Shown: one piece after another, positions 6,708-11,961 of the stretch | Numbering within the stretch: the first letter of the stretch is position 1 | Layout of the letters: every line of letters starts with the position of its first letter | Source: JABDOU01 sp041609995 | GTDB taxonomy: Bacteria > Actinomycetota > Acidimicrobiia > Spongiisociales > SHLN01 | Assembly (NCBI GenBank): GCA_041609995.1 | Contig: JBFIPU010000086.1 | Location: forward strand, 1-11,961 | Length of the DNA stretch: 11,961 bases | Reading direction: 5' to 3' | Made by a program: the position numbers and the translations under genes | Notes under the pieces: model-generated | Databases searched by the model: none | What the model saw: the letters and a program-made list of their open reading frames with translations, nothing else | What the model was told of the DNA's origin: nothing

Positions 6708-7708
6708 CCACCTACGAGAGAGCCGACTTCCAGACGGACCAGGAGGTGCGCTGGTGCCCGGGCTGCGGTGACTACACGATTCTGGCCACGGTTCAGAACT
6801 ACCTGGCCGACCTGGACGTTCCCCGGGAAGACCACGTCTTCGTCTCCGGGATCGGTTGCGCCGCGCGCTTCCCGTATTACGTGGAGAGCTATGGCATGCA
6901 CAGCATCCACGGACGGGCGCCGGCCATTGCTTCTGGCATCGCCTCCACCCGTCCCGAGCTGGCGGTGTGGGTCGTCACCGGTGATGGAGACGCCCTGTCG
7001 ATCGGAGGCAACCACCTGATCCACGCTCTCCGGCGGAACCTCAACATGACCATCCTGATGTTCAACAACCAGATCTACGGCCTGACAAAGGGCCAGTACT
7101 CGCCCACTTCGGAACCAGGCAAGCGGACCAAGTCGAGCCCCATGGGCGCAATCGATTTCCCGTTCAACCCGGTCAGCGTGGCTCTCGGAGCCGAAGCGAG
7201 TTTCGTGGCCCGCACCATCGACATGGATCGAGACCATTCCCGGGAGGTCATCCGACGTGCCCACGAGCACCAGGGTGCCGCCTTCGTGGAGATCTACCAG
7301 AACTGCAACGTCTTCAACGACAAGGCGTTCATCCAGGTGACCGGGAAGGACGAACGCAAAGCCAACCGCATCAACCTGGTGCACGGCGAGCCCGTCATTT
7401 TCGGCGCCGAAGGAGAAAAGGCGGTGGTCGTCCACGAAGGGACGGCCTCGATCGTCAACGCCGCCGAGGTGAGCGCATCGAACATCCACATCCACGACGA
7501 GCAGGCCCCCTCGCCGGCTCCCGCTTTCGCCCTGAGTCGCCTTTCCCACGGTCCACACGGACCGACACCAGTCGGCGTCTTTCGAGCCGTGGAACGATCT
7601 GGATATGCCGACATGCTCGATCAGCAAATTCTCGATTCACAGGCCAAAAAAGGGCCGGGCGATCTCATGGAACTGATCTCGCAAAACGGGACCTGGACGG
7701 TCGAATAG
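6704..7708 (+). CDS. korB: 2-oxoacid:ferredoxin oxidoreductase, beta subunit
   Basis: The small catalytic partner of KorA; it holds the TPP diphosphate and the single [4Fe-4S] cluster that passes electrons to ferredoxin. In the 334 residues, WCPGCGDY (17-24) supplies two cluster cysteines (C18, C21), and SGIGC (48-52) a third (C52); C201 in QNCNVF is the likely fourth ligand. The TPP-Mg motif begins at GDGD (93-96) and ends at N121-N122 in MFNNQIYGLTKGQYSPTS-type sequence, which is typical of this family. The start overlaps the korA stop by four bases, and a GGAG sits in the end of korA. There is no ferredoxin gene in view, so the electron acceptor must be encoded elsewhere. The pair resembles mycobacterial KorAB, which works in aerobically growing cells, and this fits a host that also makes superoxide dismutase. 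Confidence 0.93.
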   Translation: MTTYERADFQTDQEVRWCPGCGDYTILATVQNYLADLDVPREDHVFVSGIGCAARFPYYVESYGMHSIHGRAPAIASGIASTRPELAVWVVTGDGDALSIGGNHLIHALRRNLNMTILMFNNQIYGLTKGQYSPTSEPGKRTKSSPMGAIDFPFNPVSVALGAEASFVARTIDMDRDHSREVIRRAHEHQGAAFVEIYQNCNVFNDKAFIQVTGKDERKANRINLVHGEPVIFGAEGEKAVVVHEGTASIVNAAEVSASNIHIHDEQAPSPAPAFALSRLSHGPHGPTPVGVFRAVERSGYADMLDQQILDSQAKKGPGDLMELISQNGTWTVE

Positions 7709-7737
7709 CGTCCTAACGCTCTTCCAGGAACAGCCGA

Positions 7738-7743
7738 TAGTGT
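7738..7743 (+). promoter_or_regulatory. Leaderless-type -10 box of the OB-fold protein gene
   Basis: TAGTGT ends six bases (CTGGGT) before the ATG at 7750, so the transcript would begin on the A of the start codon. No ribosome site precedes the ATG. It suggests the gene is not just a third member of the kor operon. Confidence 0.55.
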
Positions 7744-7749
7744 CTGGGT

Positions 7750-9156
7750 ATGGACGGAATCTTCTTTCTGCTCTTCATCCTCATCGCAATCGGCGGCACG
7801 GTGGCGAGCCGGGTCACCCGCGCCCGGCGGATGACCAGCCTGCAAGCGGCCGCTGCGGAGCTGGGCCTGCGGGCCGGCAAGATCGGGGTCAATGGGGACA
7901 TCAACGGTTATCGAGTGTCGACCGAGTATCTGAGCGGACGACGGGACAACAAGGGCACGAGGATTCGAGTCGCGTATCCGGCTTGGCTCGGCTTCAATCT
8001 CCGGGTCGCCACCGACCAGCTCGGTGAGTTGCGCAAGATTCCCTTGCTCGGAGCCGCCATGCCGGCCCAGGACATCCACATCGGCCGACCCGACGTCGAT
8101 GACCCGTTCCTCATCCAGGGCGACACCACTGCCGTCACGGCTTGGTTCACCCCGCGTCGGCGCGACATGGTCAGCAGGGCGTCCTCCCGATTCCAGCGGC
8201 TCGAAATCACCGACCGGCGGGTAGAGGCCCACGTCAACCGCCAGGTCACGGATCCCGACGAGCTGGCCCGCTTGGTGCGGGCAGTGGTGTTCATGGCCGA
8301 GACGGCCTACCTGGACGAAGACACCCCTCCGGCCCCAATCGGCTCCGATCCCTTCGATAGCCGCCGTCCCCCGAAGATGTCGGCCCGAGAGTCGATCGCC
8401 GAGACCACGGCGGTTCCGGATGAGCCTCCGGGCACAGGGCCCGAAGAACATGAACTCCCCGACTATTCGACTGCTTCGGACGTGTATGCCGGGGATCCCG
8501 ATGGGGACGTGATCGAGGTGATGATCGTCGACATGACCCACGATGACGATGCCGGCGCCACGGCCGACGACACGATCCCGGCCGCGACCACCGAGCCGGT
8601 TGCGACGTTCGCAATGGAGGAGGAAACAGCGGCGGACCCGTGGATGGTGCCCGGGACTCCGATCCTCGAACCGGAAGAGCGGCAGCTTTCGACGCCTGCC
8701 CCCACGGAAGCAGAGCCGCGTGACAGTCTCCCGAGCCCGGAGCCCGAAGCAGATTCGGCCACCGAACCCTCTGTCACACCCGCCCCGGCCCAAGCTCCTA
8801 TCGCGTCGGTGGCGGCCCTCGCCGAGCTGCTCTTCGCCGAGTACTCACCTGCCTACGAGATACAGGAGCGCTTCGATCGAGAGGCGAAGGGGGCGGCCGT
8901 CACGTGGTCGGGCGCCCTCGAGAGCGTGGGTGAATACCGTCGCGACCGGTACCTCGGAGAGGGGCCCGGCACCGAGGTTGAGCTCCTGGGTCACGAGTTG
9001 GACGACGGCCGCCAGGTTGTGGTCTTTGCCGCTTTGCCAGAAGACACCGAAATCGACGGCCTCAGGACCGGCAAGACGATCACGGTCGCCGGGACACTCT
9101 CGGCCATCGACGCCATCATGCGCCGTCTCTACGTCACGGACGCGCGGCTCGTCTGA
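7750..9156 (+). CDS. Membrane-anchored protein of unknown function with acidic linker and probable OB-fold
   Basis: A 468-residue protein I cannot assign to a characterised family. Four parts can be seen. Residues 3-20 are a hydrophobic helix followed by RVTRARR, a membrane anchor with the rest probably cytoplasmic. Residues 29-186 look globular, with alternating strands and helices around DVDDPFLIQGD (115-125), a pattern seen in several actinobacterial membrane-linked domains of unknown function. Residues 187-350 are rich in Pro, Glu, Asp, Ala and Thr and should be disordered. Residues 380-468 have the strand pattern of a small OB-fold like the tRNA_anti-like domain: AVTWSGALESV, then VELLGHEL, RQVVVFAAL, GKTITVAGTL and RRLYVTDARLV. 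The ATG at 7750 is supported by the leaderless promoter. It follows korB after 41 bp and ends 30 bp from the convergent rarA. Confidence 0.7.
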   Translation: MDGIFFLLFILIAIGGTVASRVTRARRMTSLQAAAAELGLRAGKIGVNGDINGYRVSTEYLSGRRDNKGTRIRVAYPAWLGFNLRVATDQLGELRKIPLLGAAMPAQDIHIGRPDVDDPFLIQGDTTAVTAWFTPRRRDMVSRASSRFQRLEITDRRVEAHVNRQVTDPDELARLVRAVVFMAETAYLDEDTPPAPIGSDPFDSRRPPKMSARESIAETTAVPDEPPGTGPEEHELPDYSTASDVYAGDPDGDVIEVMIVDMTHDDDAGATADDTIPAATTEPVATFAMEEETAADPWMVPGTPILEPEERQLSTPAPTEAEPRDSLPSPEPEADSATEPSVTPAPAQAPIASVAALAELLFAEYSPAYEIQERFDREAKGAAVTWSGALESVGEYRRDRYLGEGPGTEVELLGHELDDGRQVVVFAALPEDTEIDGLRTGKTITVAGTLSAIDAIMRRLYVTDARLV

Positions 9157-9186
9157 TCCCGTTCTCCGGGCGACCGGCCGCGCGTT

Positions 9187-10452
9187 TCACACCGGCCGAG
9201 CCGGCCGATCCGACGCTCCGGGCTGGAAGATCTTTCGCCCCACCAGCTCATCCGGCAGGAATTGCTGCTCGGCGTCCGGGGCATCATGGGAGTAGATGTA
9301 CCCGCCCTCATTGCGTGAGCCCGAACGCAGGTGGGGAGGAACGTTCGCTTCGGGGTACTGGGCCACCGCTTCGCGCGCTCGGCCTATGGCGGACGTCACC
9401 GAGTTGGATTTGGGAGCGGTGGCGAGATAGGCCGCTGCGTGCGAGAGGGCATAGCTGGCCTCCGGCAGGCCGACGAACTGCAGTGCTTGCGCCGCGGCCA
9501 CGGCGACCGTGAGGGCGTGGCTGTCCGCGAGACCGATGTCCTCGGAGGCCAGAATCACCATGCGGCGGGCAATGAACTCAGGATCTTCGCCCGCCTCCAG
9601 CATCGTATGCAACCAGAACAACGCGGCGTCCGGATCCGAGCCTCGCATCGATTTGATGAAGGCCGATATGACGTCGTAGTGCTGGTCGCCCCCCTTGTCA
9701 TAGCGGACCACCCTGCGCTGGAATGCTTCAGATATGTGCTGCACATTGATCGAGTCTCCGTCACCGATCACGGCCGCCGCCAGCTCGATGGCGTTCAGGG
9801 CGCGGCGGGCATCACCGCCCGCCATGTTCGCCAGTTCCCGGCGCGCCTCGTCGGTGATCTCGAGTTTCCTGCCACCGAGCCCGCAATCGACGTCCGTCAA
9901 CGCCCGGTCGATCAGAGCCTCGAGCTCGTCGAGTGATAGCGGCTCGAGTTTCAGGACCGTGGCGCGACTCAGCAGCGGACGGTTGACCTCGAACGACGGG
10001 TTCTCGGTCGTCGCGCCGATGAACACCACCCAACCCGCCTCCACCCCGGGCAGGAGGGCATCCTGTTGGTTCTTCGAGAACCGATGGATCTCGTCGATGA
10101 AGAGCACCGACCGCTGCTCGGCTTCTTCCAATCGGGAGCGGGCGTCGGAGATGACCTGGCGGACATCTCGTACCGAGGCACTCGTGGCAGACAGGGCTTC
10201 GAAGTGGGCGCCGGCGGCCTGGGCCACGAGGAGGGCGAGCGTGGTCTTGCCCGATCCGGGGGGCCCGGTGAGGATCATCGATACCGGCGAGCCAGAGGTG
10301 ATCAAGCGGCGGATCGCCGAATCCGCTGCCAGCAAGTGGTGCTGACCGACCATCTCTTCGAGGGTCTTGGGGCGCATGCGGGCCGCCAGCGGCCGGGCTG
10401 CTCCCGCCCGGGCAGCGCGAAGGTCGGCGAACAGGTCGGGTTGCGACGTCAT
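9187..10452 (-). CDS. rarA: Replication-associated recombination protein RarA (MgsA), AAA+ ATPase
   Basis: A 421-residue clamp-loader-like AAA+ ATPase acting at stalled replication forks and single-strand gaps, normally as a tetramer with SSB. Seen in order are PLAARMRPKTLEEMVGQHHL (21-40), the family's opening motif; Walker A GPPGSGKT (63-70); Walker B VLFIDE (116-121); sensor 1 GATTEN (146-151); sensor 2 GGDARRAL (212-219); and the C-terminal oligomerisation region with SEDIGLADS (303-311) and YPEANVPPHLR (366-376). The length is typical. Residues 4-8, QPDLF, match the bacterial beta-clamp binding consensus and lie at an exposed N-terminus. The ATG at 10452 has a leaderless-type -10 box and no ribosome site. 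The gene stands alone, converging with the OB-fold protein gene and diverging from a 51-codon gene. Confidence 0.95.
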   Translation of the reverse strand: MTSQPDLFADLRAARAGAARPLAARMRPKTLEEMVGQHHLLAADSAIRRLITSGSPVSMILTGPPGSGKTTLALLVAQAAGAHFEALSATSASVRDVRQVISDARSRLEEAEQRSVLFIDEIHRFSKNQQDALLPGVEAGWVVFIGATTENPSFEVNRPLLSRATVLKLEPLSLDELEALIDRALTDVDCGLGGRKLEITDEARRELANMAGGDARRALNAIELAAAVIGDGDSINVQHISEAFQRRVVRYDKGGDQHYDVISAFIKSMRGSDPDAALFWLHTMLEAGEDPEFIARRMVILASEDIGLADSHALTVAVAAAQALQFVGLPEASYALSHAAAYLATAPKSNSVTSAIGRAREAVAQYPEANVPPHLRSGSRNEGGYIYSHDAPDAEQQFLPDELVGRKIFQPGASDRPARPV

Positions 10453-10458
10453 GCGGCG

Positions 10459-10464
10459 AGTCTA
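10459..10464 (-). promoter_or_regulatory. Leaderless-type -10 box of rarA
   Basis: On the minus strand TAGACT is followed by exactly six bases (CGCCGC) and then the rarA ATG. There is no Shine-Dalgarno sequence. This is the clearest of four such arrangements in the window. Confidence 0.6.
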
Positions 10465-10520
10465 CGATCAGCGCTCAGAGCGCGAACTGCGGTGGATACT
10501 TCACTCACCGTCGAGCTTTT

Positions 10521-10548
10521 TGGACACCACTCAAAATCCCGCTAGCGT
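10521..10548 (+). promoter_or_regulatory. Sigma-70-type promoter for the small membrane protein gene
   Basis: TGGACA (10521-10526, five of six to TTGACA) is followed after 16 bp by TAGCGT (10543-10548), which fits TANNNT. Transcription would start near 10555 and give a leader of about 57 nt that includes the AGGGAG ribosome site. The sequence just around it (CTTTTTGG, CTCAAAATCC) is less GC-rich than its surroundings. Confidence 0.5.
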
Positions 10549-10611
10549 CGCCTACGGCGGTTGTGGTGTCGGACCGGACGCCACGTACTCGGAGGACCTG
10601 AGGGAGTGAAC

Positions 10612-10767
10612 ATGAACTGGACACACGTCGTGGCGTTCCTGCTCGGCGCAGGGTGGATGTTGTTGGTGCTGATTTCGACGATGCTGGTCCGGCGTTCGGG
10701 CAGCCGTCCGGTTGCCTCGGTGACGCCGATCCGGCCCGAGGTCAAGTCTCGTCGGTCGACCCTGTAG
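10612..10767 (+). CDS. Small single-pass membrane protein, 51 residues, unknown function
   Basis: A 51-residue product with one strong hydrophobic segment (about residues 6-26: VVAFLLGAGWMLLVLISTMLV), followed by RRSGSR and a basic tail ending in KSRRSTL. By the positive-inside rule the N-terminus would be outside and the basic tail in the cytoplasm. The ATG at 10612 is preceded by AGGGAG with five bases of spacing and by a promoter match at 10521-10548, which is why I regard it as a real gene despite its size; GTG at 10606 is a possible alternative start. No family is recognised. It diverges from rarA, and its last 26 bases overlap the 3' end of atpC on the other strand. Confidence 0.6.
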   Translation: MNWTHVVAFLLGAGWMLLVLISTMLVRRSGSRPVASVTPIRPEVKSRRSTL

Positions 10768-11119
10768 CCGGCTCCGCCACCGTCTCGGTTTCGGCGGCTG
10801 CTTCTTCCAGCGTTCGCAACTCGGCTGCCCGGTCGCGAGCGGCTTCGGCGTCGCCCTCGACCAGCTCGGCTCGATCGGTCAGCAGCGTCACCTGATTCTG
10901 GAATACCTGGAGGAACCCGCCGTGGATGCCGTATACCGTGCGCCCTCCGTCGACTTCCTGTACCTCGACGGCGCCGGTTGCCAGGGCCGCCAGAAGCGGC
11001 TCATGGTTCGCATAGATCCCGATTTCGCCCTCGATGGTGCGGGCCACGACGAACGTCGCCTCCCCCGACCACAACGTGGCTTCGGGCGAGACGATGTCGA
11101 CGGTGAACGGCGTTGCCAT
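10742..11119 (-). CDS. atpC: F1F0 ATP synthase, epsilon subunit
   Basis: The epsilon subunit of the F1 central stalk, which links gamma to the c-ring and can restrain ATP hydrolysis. The 125 residues start with the beta-sandwich domain (1-84), recognised by VDIVSPEATLWSGEA (7-21), EGEIGIYANHEPLLAAL (30-46) and YGIHGGFLQV (63-72). The usual C-terminal helical hairpin is reduced: one helix (about 88-108) is followed by an acidic Ala/Glu/Thr tail ending in STDET, without the second basic helix (ARAR-type) found in many homologues, for example the mycobacterial subunit. The atpD TGA and atpC ATG share one base (TGATG), so translation is coupled, as is usual for the end of the atp operon. The 3' end overlaps the small membrane protein gene by 26 bp. 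Confidence 0.92.
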   Translation of the reverse strand: MATPFTVDIVSPEATLWSGEATFVVARTIEGEIGIYANHEPLLAALATGAVEVQEVDGGRTVYGIHGGFLQVFQNQVTLLTDRAELVEGDAEAARDRAAELRTLEEAAAETETVAEPATGSTDET

Positions 11120-11961
11120 CAGACCGTGGCCGCCAGTTCCTCGGCCTTGGCCATCACCTGGTCGATGCCCCCCACCATGTAGAAGGCCTGTTCGGGCAGG
11201 TGATCCAGCTCGCCGTCCACGATCATCTTGAAGCTGCGGATGGTCTCCTCCATCGATACGTACTCGCCCGGGATCGTGGTGAATGTCTCAGCGACGAAGA
11301 AGGGTTGGCTCAGGAAGCGCTGGATCCGCCGGGCCCGGCCGACGATGGCCTTGTCTTCCTCCGACAGTTCATCGATGCCGAGAATAGCAATGATGTCCTG
11401 CAGGTCCTTGTAGCGCTGCAGGATCTGCTGGACCTGGGTCGCCACCTCGTAATGCTCTGCTCCGACGTATTGCGGATCGAGGATGCGGCTCGTGGAGTCA
11501 AGCGGGTCCACCGCCGGATAGATTCCCAGCTGGGTCAGCTGGCGGGAGAGCACCGTCGTGGCATCCAGGTGGGCGAAGGTGGTATGGGGGGCCGGATCGG
11601 TGATGTCGTCGGCCGGAACGTAGATCGCCTGCAGCGACGTGATCGATTTGCCCCGCAACGACGTGATCCGCTCTTGCAGGAAGCCCATCTCGCCCGACAG
11701 GGTCGGCTGGTAACCCACCGCAGACGGCATACGGCCGAGGAGGGTCGACACCTCGGAACCGGCCTGGGTGAAGCGGAACACGTTGTCGACGAACAGCAGC
11801 ACGTCCTGGCCCATCTCGTCACGGAAGTACTCCGCCATGGTGAGCGCCGACAGCGCCACGCGGAGACGCACGCCGGGTGGCTCGTCCATCTGACCGAAAA
11901 CCAGGGCGGCTTTGTCGATCACGCCCGACTCCTGCATCTCGAGAAACAGGTCGTTGCCCTC
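11119..11961 (-). CDS. atpD: F1F0 ATP synthase, beta subunit, C-terminal part (window edge)
   Basis: The catalytic beta subunit of F1. The last 280 residues are visible, starting at EGNDLFLEMQESGV; the N-terminal barrel and the Walker A loop lie beyond the window. Visible landmarks are FGQMDEPPG, the Walker B strand LLFVDNVFRFTQAG, GYQPTLSGEMG, YVPADDITDPAPHTTFAHLD, and the ATP synthase alpha/beta signature PAVDPLDSTS. DELSEEDK is the catch-loop region of the C-terminal helical domain. The reading frame runs to the last base, so the methionine at 11937 is internal. It is followed directly by atpC (one-base overlap). Confidence 0.97.
   Translation of the reverse strand, partial: EGNDLFLEMQESGVIDKAALVFGQMDEPPGVRLRVALSALTMAEYFRDEMGQDVLLFVDNVFRFTQAGSEVSTLLGRMPSAVGYQPTLSGEMGFLQERITSLRGKSITSLQAIYVPADDITDPAPHTTFAHLDATTVLSRQLTQLGIYPAVDPLDSTSRILDPQYVGAEHYEVATQVQQILQRYKDLQDIIAILGIDELSEEDKAIVGRARRIQRFLSQPFFVAETFTTIPGEYVSMEETIRSFKMIVDGELDHLPEQAFYMVGGIDQVMAKAEELAATV

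Noticed and set aside
6551..8793. Long antisense open frames (358 and 390 codons) over korA, korB and the OB-fold gene
   Set aside because: They have no domain signal and an amino-acid make-up typical of the reverse strand of GC-rich genes.
9172..9205. Hairpin CCGGC-CGA-GCCGG and repeated ACCGGCCG as a bidirectional terminator between the OB-fold gene and rarA
   Set aside because: The stem is five base pairs, lies partly in the rarA coding end, has no U-tract, and such GC words are common in this DNA.
11935..11937. Methionine at 11937 as the AtpD start
   Set aside because: The frame continues upstream to the window edge with the conserved EGNDLFLE, so this is internal.
1..11961. tRNA or rRNA genes, CRISPR arrays, insertion sequences, prophage or origin
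   Set aside because: No repeats of suitable size, no transposase or integrase reading frames and no cloverleaf-like conserved blocks were seen; every gap is under 160 bp.

Overview
The window reads as chromosomal DNA of a high-GC actinobacterium, possibly an Acidimicrobiia-like lineage. The clues are the GC-rich, codon-biased genes, a nickel superoxide dismutase with its dedicated maturation protease, a two-subunit KorAB 2-oxoacid oxidoreductase, and start codons served by leaderless promoters. The phylum is an inference from gene content; nothing here fixes the genus. The coding density is very high, every gene but two small or odd ones can be placed in a known family, and there is no sign of phage, transposon, CRISPR, tRNA or rRNA.

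Layout, left to right. 1-1071 (+): C-terminal two thirds of the lipid II flippase MurJ, cut by the window edge. 1073-1477 (-) and 1594-2082 (+): sodN and its S26-type maturation protease, transcribed away from each other across a 116-bp region. 2083-3388 (-): a lipoprotein gene followed by an overlapping nitroreductase gene. 3420-4799 (+): an amidase-signature enzyme that diverges from the lipoprotein gene across only 31 bp. 4860-7708 (+): korA and korB, overlapping by 4 bp. 7750-9156 (+): a membrane-anchored protein with a long acidic linker and a probable C-terminal OB-fold. 9187-10452 (-): the AAA+ ATPase RarA. 10612-10767 (+): a 51-residue membrane protein. 10742-11119 and 11119-11961 (-): the end of the ATP synthase operon, with atpC complete and atpD partial.

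The genes that work together are sodN with its protease (the pro-enzyme hook has to be cut before nickel binds), korA with korB (one enzyme), and atpD with atpC (one complex). The rest are independent housekeeping or unknown functions.

The least expected signals are in the spaces between genes. Four lead genes (lipoprotein, amidase, OB-fold protein, RarA) each have a TANNNT -10 box ending exactly six bases before the start codon and no Shine-Dalgarno sequence, the layout of leaderless mRNAs. Genes further inside operons, or with longer leaders, mostly carry purine-rich ribosome sites. All four tail-to-tail gene pairs meet with 30 bp or less between them, one overlapping by 26 bp, so there is little or no room for ordinary terminators. 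The sodN-protease spacer holds three evenly spaced GCGTGCC repeats. I see no clear new multi-gene system; the uncharacterised proteins and the leaderless promoter pattern are the best leads.
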